A program made the translations under genes and the position numbers. This document shows, piece by piece, positions 8,050-17,071 of a DNA stretch of 35,872 nucleotides. Position 1 is the stretch's first letter. The number at the start of each line of letters is the position of its first letter. Source of the DNA: an uncultured Eubacteriales bacterium (GTDB lineage: Bacteria > Bacillota > Clostridia > Oscillospirales > Oscillospiraceae); contig USCO01000007.1 in the NCBI GenBank assembly GCA_900553135.1, forward strand, positions 1-35,872, read 5' to 3'. Under the pieces are notes generated by a model. It worked only from the letters and a program-made list of their open reading frames with translations. It did not search any database and had not been told where the DNA came from.

Positions 8050-10137
8050 TCAACGGGGATGGGGGCCGTCCCCGGGGGCCTGGATGGCCTGGCGCAGCCG
8101 GCAGAGAATGGCGGAGGCGTCCAGGTCCACTTTATGCTCCAGCCGGTGCAGGGTGACCCGCAGGCGGCCGGACTGGGCGGACAGGGAGATGAGCCCCCGC
8201 TCCTCCATGACCTCCAGGCAGACCATGGTGCGGTTGGGCACCTCCCGCTGGCCGCTGGCGTGGGCGGCGCCCCGGGCAATGCGGATGAGGGTGTCCTCCA
8301 CCGGGGCACGCAGGGTGCTCTGGCGCTCCAGATAGCGCCACAGTCCCACAAATTCCGCTCGGGTGGGCAGCAGGGAGCGGGCCTCCTCGGGGGAGAGCGC
8401 CTCCCCTCGGTGGAACTTTTCGTAGAGATCCCGTTCCAGCTGGGCCCGGGACAGGGCGGGGCGCAGGTCCACCACCTGAAGCTGGACGTCCCGGCGGCCC
8501 CGGAATTCATTGATCTGGGGGTAGAAGGCCACATCCACCCGGCAGCCGGGGGACAGGCCCAGCTCCCCGCCGTCGGCGGAGAAGAAGATGGCGTCCAGCA
8601 CCGTGCCCCGGGTCTCCAGGCGCAGCTTCAGGTGCCGCCCCCGGCCCACCTGCACGGCGGAGTGGACGTGGGCCCCGGTGAGCACCAGCACCGGCCGGGG
8701 ATTGCCCGTGCCGCAGGGCTCCAGCAGGTCCAGAGCCTGGATCTGCTCCACGGTGAGCAGCCGGGGGTCCACCGCACCGTCGGTCTCCAGCACCGAGGGC
8801 AGCTCCTCCCCCTGCTGGGTCTGCTCCAGCACCTGGCGCAGGCGGTCCCCCAGGGCGGGGAGGTTCTCCTCCCGCACGGTAAAGCCCGCCGCCAGGGCGT
8901 GGCCTCCAAAGCCTTCCAGCAGGTTGGCACACTGGGAGAGCAGCTCAAACAGGTTCACGCCCCCCCAGGAGCGGCAGGAGCCCTTGCCCAGCCCGTGGTC
9001 CAGACAGACCATGAAGGAGGGGCAGGCGTACTTCTCGCTGAGGCGGGAGGCCACGATGCCTACCACTCCCTGGTGCCAGTGGTGGTCGGCCAGGAGGATG
9101 ACCCCCTGCTGGGGGGACTGCTCCAGGCGCTGCACGCACTGCTGGAAGATCTCCCCCTCGATGGCCTGGCGCTCCCGGTTGAGCTGGCACAGCTCCCGGG
9201 CCAGGTGGGCCGCCCGTTGGGGGTCCCGGGTAAGGATCAGCTCGGCGGCAATGGCAGCCTTGCCCATGCGGCCGGCGGCGTTGATGCGGGGAGCCAGGGT
9301 GTAGCCGATGGAAACCGAGGTCACGGGACGCTCCCCCAGACCGGCCTCCTCCATGAGCTGGGCCAGACCCAGCCGCTGGGGATGGGCCAGGGCGGCCAGT
9401 CCCCGCTGGACGATGGTGCGGTTTTCCTCGGTCATGGGCATCACGTCGGCCACGGTGCCGATGGCGGCCAGGTCGGCAAAGCGGGAGAAAATCTCCTCCT
9501 CCCGGTCCTTTCCCGCCACCGCCATGGCCAGCTTCAGGGCCACGCCTACCCCGGCCAGCCCCTTGAAGGGGTAGGGGCAGTCGGGCCGGTGGGGGTCCAC
9601 CACCGCCCAGGCCTGGGGCAGGTCCTGCTTGCACTCGTGGTGGTCGGTGATGATAACGTCAATGCCCAGCTCTGCGGCCCGGGCCACCTCCTCCACGGCG
9701 GTGATGCCGCAGTCCACGGTGATGATGAGGGAGACCCCCTGGCGCTCCAGAGTTTCCACCGCCTCCTGGTTCAGGCCGTAGCCCTCTTCCAGGCGGTCGG
9801 GGATGTAGGGCAGCACCCGGCCCCCCAGGGAGGAGAGAAAGTCGGTGAGCAGGCAGGTGGAGGTGATGCCGTCCACATCGTAGTCCCCGTAGACCGCCAT
9901 GCCCTCGTCCTGCTCCAGAGCCCGGCGCACCCGTTCCACCGCCCGGTCCATGTCCCGCAGGAGCAGGGGATCGTGGAGGGGGGCGGACTGGGAGGAGAGG
10001 AGGGCCCGGGCCTGCTGGGCGCTCTCCACGCCGCGGGCGGAGAGGATCTGGGCCAGCAGGGGCGGGACTCCCGCCTCCAGCAGAGCCAACTGTCCCTGAG
10101 GGCAGGAGGGTGCCAGGGACCACTGTTTGTACCGCAT
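8050..10137 (-). CDS. recJ: Single-stranded-DNA-specific exonuclease RecJ
   Basis: The 695-residue protein is a DHH-family 5'-3' exonuclease of recombination and mismatch/base-excision repair. The first DHH motif reads GDYDVDG (84-90), the namesake DHH is at 165-167 in IITDHHE, and the DHHA1 region has NAAGRMG. The length suits the Firmicutes RecJ core plus a C-terminal extension. The ATG at 10137 follows AAAGGAGG with good spacing; an upstream in-frame codon would add 13 unrelated residues. It is the first gene of the minus-strand operon, with its promoter at about 10200. Confidence 0.95.
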   Translation of the reverse strand: MRYKQWSLAPSCPQGQLALLEAGVPPLLAQILSARGVESAQQARALLSSQSAPLHDPLLLRDMDRAVERVRRALEQDEGMAVYGDYDVDGITSTCLLTDFLSSLGGRVLPYIPDRLEEGYGLNQEAVETLERQGVSLIITVDCGITAVEEVARAAELGIDVIITDHHECKQDLPQAWAVVDPHRPDCPYPFKGLAGVGVALKLAMAVAGKDREEEIFSRFADLAAIGTVADVMPMTEENRTIVQRGLAALAHPQRLGLAQLMEEAGLGERPVTSVSIGYTLAPRINAAGRMGKAAIAAELILTRDPQRAAHLARELCQLNRERQAIEGEIFQQCVQRLEQSPQQGVILLADHHWHQGVVGIVASRLSEKYACPSFMVCLDHGLGKGSCRSWGGVNLFELLSQCANLLEGFGGHALAAGFTVREENLPALGDRLRQVLEQTQQGEELPSVLETDGAVDPRLLTVEQIQALDLLEPCGTGNPRPVLVLTGAHVHSAVQVGRGRHLKLRLETRGTVLDAIFFSADGGELGLSPGCRVDVAFYPQINEFRGRRDVQLQVVDLRPALSRAQLERDLYEKFHRGEALSPEEARSLLPTRAEFVGLWRYLERQSTLRAPVEDTLIRIARGAAHASGQREVPNRTMVCLEVMEERGLISLSAQSGRLRVTLHRLEHKVDLDASAILCRLRQAIQAPGDGPHPR

Positions 10138-10197
10138 GGACACTCCCTCCTTTCCCTGCTGCGGCTCTGCGGGCACACCGCGGCAAAATCACTTCTT

Positions 10198-10206
10198 ATT
10201 ATACCA
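10198..10206 (-). promoter_or_regulatory. Extended -10 promoter for the recJ operon
   Basis: On the minus strand the sequence TGGTATAAT forms a perfect TATAAT with an upstream TGn extension. A weak -35 candidate (TTGTAC) lies 18 bases upstream. Transcription should begin near 10191, giving a leader of about 54 bases before the recJ ATG. Confidence 0.7.
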
Positions 10207-10264
10207 TGTTTTTGTCAAAAGGTACAAGTAAAAAAGCCATGGGGAAAGTAGCGGGGGGAATCCC

Positions 10265-10293
10265 TTGTCCCTTGGAGAAAAACGTGATAGAAT
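10265..10293 (+). promoter_or_regulatory. Predicted sigma-70 promoter of mnmG
   Basis: TTGTCC at 10265-10270 and TAGAAT at 10288-10293 are separated by exactly 17 bases. This leads to a start near 10300 and a leader of about 65 bases. It lies back to back with the recJ promoter in the 227-base divergent gap. Confidence 0.6.
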
Positions 10294-10364
10294 ACCACAG
10301 ATATTGGCCGGAGAGTGAGAAAAGACGGCTCCTAAGTTGGATTTGTGCAAAAGAGGAAGAAATC

Positions 10365-12263
10365 ATGACCTATTATGAAGCAGGAAGCTATGATGTGGCG
10401 GTGATCGGCGCGGGCCACGCGGGCATTGAGGCTGCATTGGCCGCCGCCCGCATGGGGCTGCGCACCCTGTGCTTTACCGTGAACCTGGACGCCGTGGGCA
10501 ATATGCCCTGCAACCCCGCCATCGGGGGAACGGGCAAGGGCCACCTGGTGCGGGAGCTGGACGCCCTGGGCGGCGAGATGGCCCGGGCGGCGGACAAGGC
10601 CTGCATCCAGTACCGCACCCTGAACCGGGGCAAGGGCCCGGCGGTGTGGTCCCTGCGGGCCCAGGCCGACCGGCGGGAGTACCAGAAGGTGATGAAGCAC
10701 ACCCTGGAGCGCCAGGAAAACCTGTGGGTGAAGCAGGCCGAGGTGGTGGCCATCCGCACGGAGAATGGCGCCGTCTCCGCCGTGGTCACCCACACCGGGG
10801 CGGTGTACGCCGTGAAGGCCGCCATTGTGGCCACGGGCACCTACCTGGGCGGGCGCACCATCGTGGGCGAGGTGGTGCGGGATTCGGGCCCCGACGGCCT
10901 GGCCGCCGCCCTGCCCCTCACCCAGTGCCTGGTGGACCTGGGGCTGTCCATCCGCCGCTTCAAAACGGGCACGCCCCCCCGGGTCAACGCCCGCAGCGTG
11001 GACTTTTCCAAAATGGAGCGCCAGGACGGGGACGCCGATGCACAGCCCTTCTCCTTCTCCACCCCCCACGCCCCGGAGAACCGGGCGGTGTGCTGGCTCA
11101 CCTACACCAACGAGAAAACCCACCAGATCATCCGGGACAATCTGGACCGCTCCCCCCTCTACGACGGCACCATTCAGGGGGTGGGGCCCCGGTACTGCCC
11201 CTCCATTGAGACGAAAATCGTCCGCTTCCCCGACAAGGAGCGCCACCAGCTCTTTGTGGAGCCCATGGGCCTGGACACGGAAGAGCTGTACATCCAGGGC
11301 TTTTCCTCCTCCCTCCCCGAGCAGGTGCAGGTGGAGATGCTCCACACCATCCCCGGCCTGGAGCAGGCGGACATGACCCGCCCCGCCTACGCCATCGAGT
11401 ACGACTGCGTGGACCCCACCCAGCTGCGGCCCACCCTGGAGACCAAGGTGGTCTCCGGCCTGTACGGCGCGGGGCAGTTCAACGGCTCCTCCGGCTATGA
11501 GGAGGCCGCCGTCCAGGGGTTTGTGGCCGGCGTCAACGCCGCGCTGAAAATCCAGGGGAAAGAACCCTTCGTCCTGGGTCGGGACCAGGGCTACATCGGG
11601 GTGCTCATTGACGACCTGGTCACCAAGGGCACCAACGAGCCCTACCGCATGATGACCTCCCGCACCGAGTACCGCCTGCTCCACCGCCAGGACAACGCCG
11701 ACCAGCGGCTCGTTCCCCTGGGTTATGCCCTGGGCCTGGTGCCCAAGGAGGAGCTGGAGGCGGTGCAGCGAAAGTACGCTGCCGTGGACAAGGAGTGCAA
11801 GCGTCTGGAGCACACCGGCGTGGCCCCCGGCCCCCAGCTGGAGGAATTCCTCTCCCAGCGGGGGGAGGCCATGGCCAAGGACGGAGCCCGGCTGGCCGAC
11901 CTGCTGCGCCGCCCCACCGTCCACTACGCCGACCTGGCCCCTCTGGACCCCCAGCGCCCCGCCCTCACCCACAGCGAGGCGGAGAGCGTGGAAATTTCGG
12001 TGAAATACCAGGGCTATATCCAGCGCCAGCTGCGCCAGGTGGAGGAGATGCGCCGCCTGGAGCAGCGCCGCATGCCCGCAGACCTGGACTACCAGTCCAT
12101 CCAGGGCCTGCGCCTGGAGGCCCGGCAGAAGCTGGAGGAGATCCGCCCGGAAAACCTGGGTCAGGCCAGCCGGGTGTCCGGCGTGTCCCCGGCGGATGTG
12201 GCGGTGTTGATGGTATATCTGAAACAGCGGGAAGATTCCCACGAGACAAAGGAGACCCTATGA
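10365..12263 (+). CDS. mnmG: tRNA uridine-5-carboxymethylaminomethyl(34) synthesis enzyme MnmG (GidA)
   Basis: The 632-residue FAD protein works with MnmE to place the cmnm5 group on the wobble uridine of certain tRNAs. The dinucleotide-binding loop is [12 protein letters not shown] (13-24), followed by the family signatures [16 protein letters not shown] and YCPSIETKI. Length equals that of the well-studied enzymes (about 630). The open frame extends upstream without similarity; the ATG at 10365 is chosen from family alignment, with AGAGGAAG as a moderate ribosome site. The partner mnmE is not in this window. The stop overlaps the next start as ATGA. Confidence 0.96.
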   Translation: MTYYEAGSYDVAVIGAGHAGIEAALAAARMGLRTLCFTVNLDAVGNMPCNPAIGGTGKGHLVRELDALGGEMARAADKACIQYRTLNRGKGPAVWSLRAQADRREYQKVMKHTLERQENLWVKQAEVVAIRTENGAVSAVVTHTGAVYAVKAAIVATGTYLGGRTIVGEVVRDSGPDGLAAALPLTQCLVDLGLSIRRFKTGTPPRVNARSVDFSKMERQDGDADAQPFSFSTPHAPENRAVCWLTYTNEKTHQIIRDNLDRSPLYDGTIQGVGPRYCPSIETKIVRFPDKERHQLFVEPMGLDTEELYIQGFSSSLPEQVQVEMLHTIPGLEQADMTRPAYAIEYDCVDPTQLRPTLETKVVSGLYGAGQFNGSSGYEEAAVQGFVAGVNAALKIQGKEPFVLGRDQGYIGVLIDDLVTKGTNEPYRMMTSRTEYRLLHRQDNADQRLVPLGYALGLVPKEELEAVQRKYAAVDKECKRLEHTGVAPGPQLEEFLSQRGEAMAKDGARLADLLRRPTVHYADLAPLDPQRPALTHSEAESVEISVKYQGYIQRQLRQVEEMRRLEQRRMPADLDYQSIQGLRLEARQKLEEIRPENLGQASRVSGVSPADVAVLMVYLKQREDSHETKETL

Positions 12264-13153
12264 AACTGACACAAGTAAAGGGAAATACCTGGGTGCTGGA
12301 GGGCTTTGAGCTCATCCCCCTGTACAAGGTGGACGAGGGGCACTGCATCCTGCTGGACACCGGCCTTGCCCAGGAGCGGGAGGAGCTGGAGCAGGCCCTG
12401 GAGGGGGCGGGACTCACCCCCGTGGGTATCCTGTGCTCCCACGCCCACGTGGACCACGCGGGCAACAACCGCTATTTTCAGGAGAAGTACGGCCTGCCCG
12501 TGGCCCTCACCGCCAAGGAGGCGGGGATGTGCGCCAGCCTGCTGAGCCTGAAGTGCTACTTCCTCACCCTGCCCCCCGACATGGTGGAGCGGGAGGCCTC
12601 CCACCTGGTCCACACCCCCGACGTCATCGTCCCCGACCGGGAGGGGCCCTTCCCCTTTGCCGGGGCGGAGTTCCGCATCCTCCAGACCCCCGGCCACTCG
12701 GCGGGGCACATCTGCGTCATCACCCCGGACAACGTGTGCTACGTGGGGGACTGCCTCCTGTCCCAGGAGATGATGGACTCCAAGCTGCCCTACTGCCTGT
12801 CCCACCAGATGGGCATGGAGAGCCGGGAGCGGATGCGCGGCCTGCCCTGCGACAAATTCATCATGGCCCACCGGGGCATCGCCCGGCGGGAGGAGCTGGA
12901 CCGGCTCATCGACGACAACCAGACCCTGGCTCTGCGCCGGGCGGGGGAGATCTTGGCCCTCATCCCCAAGGCCATGACCATGAGCGAGATCAACCAGGCG
13001 GTGTGCGCCTACTACAAGCTGCTCACGGGAAAACCCCGCCGGGCCCTGCGGTTTGAGCGCAACATCCGCTTTTTCGTGGAATTCCTTACCGACCGGGGAG
13101 ATTTGGTCATGGAAACCGACGCCACCGGCACCACGGTGTACCGTCCTGCATAA
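12260..13153 (+). CDS. MBL-fold metallohydrolase with C-terminal helical domain
   Basis: A 297-residue protein with the MBL motif SHAHVDH (H61, H63, D65, H66), H146 in TPGHSAGH and D164 in YVGDCL. The last 80 residues form a probable helical/winged region, as in the larger MBL hydrolases annotated as LACTB2-like. The substrate is not known. The ATG overlaps the mnmG stop (ATGA), and AAAGGAG precedes it, so the two are translationally coupled. The open frame reaches far upstream inside mnmG but that part is an out-of-frame shadow of mnmG. A strong terminator follows. Confidence 0.83.
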   Translation: MKLTQVKGNTWVLEGFELIPLYKVDEGHCILLDTGLAQEREELEQALEGAGLTPVGILCSHAHVDHAGNNRYFQEKYGLPVALTAKEAGMCASLLSLKCYFLTLPPDMVEREASHLVHTPDVIVPDREGPFPFAGAEFRILQTPGHSAGHICVITPDNVCYVGDCLLSQEMMDSKLPYCLSHQMGMESRERMRGLPCDKFIMAHRGIARREELDRLIDDNQTLALRRAGEILALIPKAMTMSEINQAVCAYYKLLTGKPRRALRFERNIRFFVEFLTDRGDLVMETDATGTTVYRPA

Positions 13154-13160
13154 GTTCGGC

Positions 13161-13191
13161 AAAAAAGCGCCCCAAAGGGGGCGCTTTTTTT
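13161..13191 (+). terminator. Rho-independent terminator after mnmG-MBL
   Basis: Stem GCGCCCC (13167-13173) pairs with GGGGCGC (13178-13184) around a four-base loop, followed by seven T. A run of A on the left side would also let it act on the other strand. Confidence 0.92.
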
Positions 13192-13240
13192 CTGCTGTCA
13201 TAGAAAATCCGCTGGGGGGCTAGGCAAAGGACGGAATACT

Positions 13241-13271
13241 GTTGTAAAATACAACTGTTGATACTAGCAAC
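13241..13271 (+). promoter_or_regulatory. Twin palindromic operator of the MarR-MATE operon
   Basis: Two 15-base inverted repeats start 16 bases apart: GTTGTAAAATACAAC (13241-13255) and GTTGATACTAGCAAC (13257-13271). The first is perfect (GTTGTA/TACAAC), the second keeps GTTG/CAAC. The first contains TAAAAT, a plausible -10, so a bound repressor would cover the promoter. Position just before a MarR gene suggests autoregulation; this is inference from MarR biology. Confidence 0.6.
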
Positions 13272-13286
13272 GAAGGAGGAAGGAAC

Positions 13287-13718
13287 GTGCAGGGACGCAA
13301 GGACGTCTTTCGCCGCATTGAGCGGCAGTATTTCCGGGACCGCATGAGCGAGCTGGGCCTGTCCACCGTGGAGGGCATGCTGGTGCGGGCCCTGGGCCAG
13401 CAGGGCGAGACCCGCCAGGAGGATCTGGTGGTGAACATGGTGCTGGACAAGGGGGCGGTAGCCCGGGCCATGGCCCATCTGGAGCAGCTGGACCTGGTGC
13501 AGCGCACGGTGAGCGGCCAGTGCCGCCGGGAAAAGCTGGTCTCCCTGACAGCGGCGGGAGCGGAAAAGGCCGGAGAGATCCGGCAGATCATGGAAGAGTG
13601 GAACCGGGTGTGCTACCAGGGCTTTACCCCTGAGGAGCGGGCGCTGTTTGAGCAGTTTCTCACCCGGGTGACGGAAAACGTACGGCAATACAAGCAAGGA
13701 GAGAGCAAGCATGGTTAA
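13287..13718 (+). CDS. MarR-family transcriptional regulator
   Basis: A 143-residue winged-helix protein. The segment TRQEDLVVNMVLDKGAVARA is the DNA-reading helix pair, followed by HLEQLDLVQR and the wing RREKLVSLTAAG, the usual MarR order. MarR proteins are dimers that repress drug-resistance operons until a small phenolic or hydrophobic ligand binds. Translation starts with GTG at 13287, preceded by AAGGAGG. Its stop lies inside the start of the MATE gene (8 bases overlap), so regulator and exporter form one operon behind the twin operator. Confidence 0.9.
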   Translation: MQGRKDVFRRIERQYFRDRMSELGLSTVEGMLVRALGQQGETRQEDLVVNMVLDKGAVARAMAHLEQLDLVQRTVSGQCRREKLVSLTAAGAEKAGEIRQIMEEWNRVCYQGFTPEERALFEQFLTRVTENVRQYKQGESKHG

Positions 13719-15075
13719 AAATCTGACGGAAGGGAAGCCTTTGCCGCTGCTGTTTTTCTTTGCCCTGCCCATGGTGGCGGGCAACCTGTTCCAGCAGCTT
13801 TACAACATGGTGGACACCGCTGTGGTGGGTAAATTTGTGGGCGAGGACGCGGTGGCGGCCGTAGGCTCCTCCTTCCCCATTGTGTTTTTGTCGGTGGCCG
13901 TGGCCTCGGGCCTGTCCATGGGCTGCAACGTGGTAGTGTCCCAGCTCTTCGGGGCCGGGCGCATCCACGAGATGAAGGCCACCATTTCCACCGCCATCAT
14001 TTCTTTGAGTGTGCTGGGCCTCATCATTATGGGCCTGGGCACCATCTTTGCCGGGCCTCTGCTCCAGCTGCTGGGTACCGACCCGGACATTATGGCCGAC
14101 TCGGAGCTGTATTTGCAGATCTACTTCGGGGGCGCGGTGTTCCTGTTTTTGTACAACACCCTAAACGGCATCTATAACGCCCAGGGAGACAGTAAAACGC
14201 CCCTGATTTTTCTGATTATCTCCAGCCTGACCAACATCGTGCTGGACCTGCTGTTTGTCATCAAGTTTGACATGCGGGTGGCCGGCGTGGCCTGGGCCAC
14301 TCTCATTGCCCAGGGCATGTGCGCGGTGGCCTCCCTCATCGTCATGTACCGGCGCATGAAGCGCCTGCCCTGCGAGGAGAGCCGCCGGGACGAGAAGGTG
14401 CCCCTGTTCCACATGACCGCCGTGCGGCGCATCGCCCAGATCGGCCTGCCCTCCATGCTCCAGCAGTCCCTGGTGTCCCTGTCCATGATGATGATGCAGG
14501 GCCTGGTCAACTCCTACGGCAAGGTGCTGGTGGCCGGCTACACCGCCGCCACCAAGATCGACACCCTGGCCATGCTGCCCAATATGAACTTCTCCAACGC
14601 CATGTCCAGCTACACCGCCCAGAACATCGGCGCGGGCAAGTACGACCGGGTGAAGGAGGGCCTGAAGGCCTGCATCTTCATGGTGGTGGTCTTCTCCCTG
14701 GCCATTACCATCATCATTTTCCTCTTCGGCAGCCAGCTGCTGTCCCTGTTCCTGGACCCCGGAGACACCTCCGGCGCCCTGGGCTACGGCCTGGCCTACA
14801 TGCACACCGTCTCCGTGTTCTACATCCTCATGGGCCTGCTCTTTGTGCCCAACGGCATGCTGCGGGGCGCCGGTGACATGGGGGCCTTCACCTTCAGCTC
14901 CATGGCCAACCTGTTTTCCCGTGTGGCCATCGCCTACGGCCTGGCCTACCTCACCCCCCTGGGGGCCAACTCCATCTGGTGGTCCATCCCCGCCGGCTGG
15001 GCCATTGGCGCCGCCGTCTCCCTGCTGCGGGTGAAAAGCGGCAAGTGGATGCGCAGAGCGGTGGCCGACCGCTGA
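13711..15075 (+). CDS. MATE-family multidrug efflux transporter
   Basis: A 454-residue membrane protein with about 12 helices. The N-terminus MVKNLTEGKPLPLLFFFALP and the segments NLFQQLYNMVDTAVVGKFVG and LYNTLNGIYNAQGDSKTP are hallmarks of MATE (DinF/NorM-like) antiporters, which export cationic or amphiphilic compounds using Na+ or H+. The start ATG overlaps the end of the MarR gene. The operon context suggests induction by a toxic small molecule sensed by the MarR protein. The substrate is unknown. Confidence 0.93.
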   Translation: MVKNLTEGKPLPLLFFFALPMVAGNLFQQLYNMVDTAVVGKFVGEDAVAAVGSSFPIVFLSVAVASGLSMGCNVVVSQLFGAGRIHEMKATISTAIISLSVLGLIIMGLGTIFAGPLLQLLGTDPDIMADSELYLQIYFGGAVFLFLYNTLNGIYNAQGDSKTPLIFLIISSLTNIVLDLLFVIKFDMRVAGVAWATLIAQGMCAVASLIVMYRRMKRLPCEESRRDEKVPLFHMTAVRRIAQIGLPSMLQQSLVSLSMMMMQGLVNSYGKVLVAGYTAATKIDTLAMLPNMNFSNAMSSYTAQNIGAGKYDRVKEGLKACIFMVVVFSLAITIIIFLFGSQLLSLFLDPGDTSGALGYGLAYMHTVSVFYILMGLLFVPNGMLRGAGDMGAFTFSSMANLFSRVAIAYGLAYLTPLGANSIWWSIPAGWAIGAAVSLLRVKSGKWMRRAVADR

Positions 15076-15100
15076 GTCTGTTTTCACAAAGAAATGTTCG

Positions 15101-15141
15101 AAAAAAAGGAAGGGCATCCCCCGGGATGCCCTTCCTTTTTT
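15101..15141 (+). terminator. Terminator after the MATE gene
   Basis: Perfect 13-base stem GGAAGGGCATCCC (15108-15120) with GGGATGCCCTTCC (15123-15135), flanked by seven A on the left and six T on the right. It can work on both strands. Confidence 0.93.
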
Positions 15142-15462
15142 CTTGGGAACCAAATATAAAATGGGGGATATGCCCTTGTTTTTTGCAAAAAACCGGGAAA
15201 GTCGTAACCGGCAGGCCGCCTTTGCCCTCCGGCGGCTCGGTGAGTATGCACAGTTCCGAAAACGAAAATTGTGCACATTGGATAATAAGCGAAAAATAAA
15301 AATACAGCATCTCAAAAATGTGACGATAATCATACAACTTCCTGCTATTTTTTGAAAAACTTGTTGAACTGCACGGGGACGCAATGGTAAATTAAATACA
15401 ACAGGCAAGGAATGAAGCCTAAAAACTGGATAAATTGACAAAGTTGAGAAGGAGCGAAACAA
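15142..15462. other. AT-rich gene-free region before the TTT operon
   Basis: About 320 bases without a supportable gene, clearly richer in A and T than the surroundings. It contains the palindrome TTTTTTGCAAAAAA (15179-15192), a GC hairpin GCCGCC/GGCGGC (15215-15220 with 15231-15236), an inverted repeat TGCACA/TGTGCA (15247-15252 with 15270-15275), and the candidate promoter described separately. Short open frames here lack ribosome sites. I could not match it to a riboswitch class I know. It probably holds regulatory sites for the TTT operon. Confidence 0.5.
15364..15393 (+). promoter_or_regulatory. Candidate promoter of the TTT-sulfatase operon
   Basis: TTGAAC at 15364-15369 and TAAATT at 15388-15393, with an upstream TGG that makes an extended -10; the spacer is 18 bases. 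The match is moderate. A start near 15400 would leave a leader of about 60 bases. No clear GntR-type operator was found around it. Confidence 0.4.
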
Positions 15463-16449
15463 ATGAAAAAGCGGCTACTTAGTATGACTCTTGCAATGGC
15501 CATGACGGTTGGACTGCTTGCGGGCTGCGGCGGAGGCGGAGACGGCTCCGGTTCCGGCAAGAGCGCCAGCTGGAAGGTCACCTGTCCCTGGGCCCCCTCC
15601 GGCGTGGCTGCCATGGTCAGCCAGAAGGCGGCGGCCAAGTCCACTCAGTATTCCGACAACATCACCCTGGTGGCCGAGGCCATTGCCGGCGACGCCGCCA
15701 CCGTGAACACCTGGGTCATGGACACCGAGGCCAACGACCCCGAGCTGGTCTTCGTGGGCGAGGGCCTGCTGTCCATCACCTCCATCATCGACCCCTCCAA
15801 GCTGCAGTTCAGCCAGGAGGATTTCGTCTTTGTGGAGAACCTGTACTCCTCCATCTTCGTCCTCTCCGCTGAGGCCGACCTGAACATCAAGACCATCGCC
15901 GACCTGGAGGCCTATGTGGCCCAGGGCCAGGAGATCAGCGTGGCCGTCAACGGCGCCACCGGCTCCGAGGCCTTCCTGGCCGCCTCCCTGTTTGGCAAGA
16001 TGGGCGCCGGCGACAAGCTGAAGCTGGTGGCCTACCAGTCCGCCGCCGAGGCCGCCCAGGCCGTGGCCAAGGGCGAGACCCAGTTCGCCGTCTCCCACCA
16101 GTCCCAGATCCTGGAGACCTATCAGCAGGGCGGCGTGAACATCGTGTGCGCCTTTGATGAGAAGGCCATCGAGAACGGTCCCTTCGCCGGTGTGGAAGGC
16201 GTAGGCGAGAAGGGCTACCCCTACTTCCGCAACCGCTGCTTCATCATGGCCCGGGCCGGCACCGACGAGGAGACCGTGGCTCAGCTGAAGGAGCTGTACG
16301 ACAAGATCCTGGCCGACGAGGAAGTGGTCACCTGGCTGCAGGACACCATGCTGCTGGAGGTGGACACCATGAGCCAGGAGGACGTGGATGCCCACGTGGA
16401 GAATGTAAAGAGCATCGTCAACGAGTACAAGGATCTCGTGACTGGCTGA
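15463..16449 (+). CDS. TTT-family substrate-binding lipoprotein (TctC-like)
   Basis: A 328-residue extracytoplasmic solute receptor of the tripartite tricarboxylate transporter family. The N-terminus is a lipoprotein signal (MKKRLLSMTL then hydrophobic residues) ending in the lipobox LAGC with Cys22, so it is anchored outside the membrane. The body has the family features, with GATGSEAFLAASLFGKMG in the ligand-binding fold. TTT receptors bind small carboxylates, aromatic acids or related anions. The start has GAGAAGGAG upstream. It is first in an operon with TctB, TctA and a sulfatase, which suggests an anionic, perhaps sulfated, ligand. Confidence 0.88.
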   Translation: MKKRLLSMTLAMAMTVGLLAGCGGGGDGSGSGKSASWKVTCPWAPSGVAAMVSQKAAAKSTQYSDNITLVAEAIAGDAATVNTWVMDTEANDPELVFVGEGLLSITSIIDPSKLQFSQEDFVFVENLYSSIFVLSAEADLNIKTIADLEAYVAQGQEISVAVNGATGSEAFLAASLFGKMGAGDKLKLVAYQSAAEAAQAVAKGETQFAVSHQSQILETYQQGGVNIVCAFDEKAIENGPFAGVEGVGEKGYPYFRNRCFIMARAGTDEETVAQLKELYDKILADEEVVTWLQDTMLLEVDTMSQEDVDAHVENVKSIVNEYKDLVTG

Positions 16450-16469
16450 TCCTGCCAATGAGACAATTG

Positions 16470-16508
16470 GGGGATGGGATGGGCGAAAATCCCTCCCATC
16501 CCCTTTTT
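16470..16508 (+). terminator. Intra-operon terminator between tctC and tctB
   Basis: Stem GGGGATGGGA (16470-16479) pairs with TCCCATCCCC (16494-16503), with an inner GGG/CCC pair and a run of five T after it. It lies inside the operon and would let only part of the transcripts continue, giving more binding protein than membrane parts. Confidence 0.8.
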
Positions 16509-16540
16509 CTGTGACGTTGGTGTGTGAAGGAGGTTTTTCA

Positions 16541-17053
16541 ATGAAATGGATCAATGAATTTCACGACCGCATGGACCGCTGGGGCGAGCGCCTGCATGAG
16601 AAGGAGATCCGCATCCCGGTGGACCTGACGGTGGGCGTGCTGTTTTTCCTGTTTGCCCTGGCCATCCTGCTGGTCATGCCCCAGCAGGTGGCGATTTCTG
16701 AGAAGGATACCGTCAACGGCCGGGCCTTCCCCACCCTGCTGATGGTGGTCATGATGATCTGCTGCGCCATGCTGGTGGGCAAGGAGCTGTACAAGCTGGC
16801 CACCAAGCAGCCCCTGAACTGGAAGGTCATCAACCTGCAGACCGAGCTGAAGGCCCTGGTCATTCTGGCCATCCTGGTGGTGACCTATCTGCTGTGCCGC
16901 TTCACCGACCTGTTCGTGGTGGGCGCCATCTTCTGCTGCCTGGGCTTTCTGGTCTACTTCCGGTGTAAAAAGCCCTCGTACTATGTCATTACCCTGACCC
17001 TTGCGGTAGCCATCTGGGCGGCCTTCCGGTTCGTCCTGAAGGTGGACTTTTAA
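16541..17053 (+). CDS. TTT-family small membrane subunit (TctB-like)
   Basis: A 170-residue protein with four predicted helices: about 28-48, 63-80, 100-125 and 140-165. Short size, position between TctC and TctA and the C-terminal Trp/Phe-rich end fit TctB. The ATG at 16541 follows AAGGAGG; an earlier in-frame codon adds ten residues without a ribosome site. TctB is poorly conserved in sequence, so the call rests largely on position and topology. Confidence 0.82.
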   Translation: MKWINEFHDRMDRWGERLHEKEIRIPVDLTVGVLFFLFALAILLVMPQQVAISEKDTVNGRAFPTLLMVVMMICCAMLVGKELYKLATKQPLNWKVINLQTELKALVILAILVVTYLLCRFTDLFVVGAIFCCLGFLVYFRCKKPSYYVITLTLAVAIWAAFRFVLKVDF

Positions 17054-17071
17054 GAAAGAGGAGGCCATCTT

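Noticed and set aside
13241..13255. GTTGTAAAATACAAC as a further Crp/Fnr site
   Set aside because: Its half-sites are five bases apart instead of four, and it lies beside a MarR gene with a second copy; better explained as a MarR operator.
15200..15260. Riboswitch in the AT-rich leader
   Set aside because: Hairpins are present but I could not align them to the conserved core of any riboswitch I know.
15435..15440. Perfect TTGACA before tctC
   Set aside because: The matching -10 would fall on the start codon itself, and no -10-like sequence is there.
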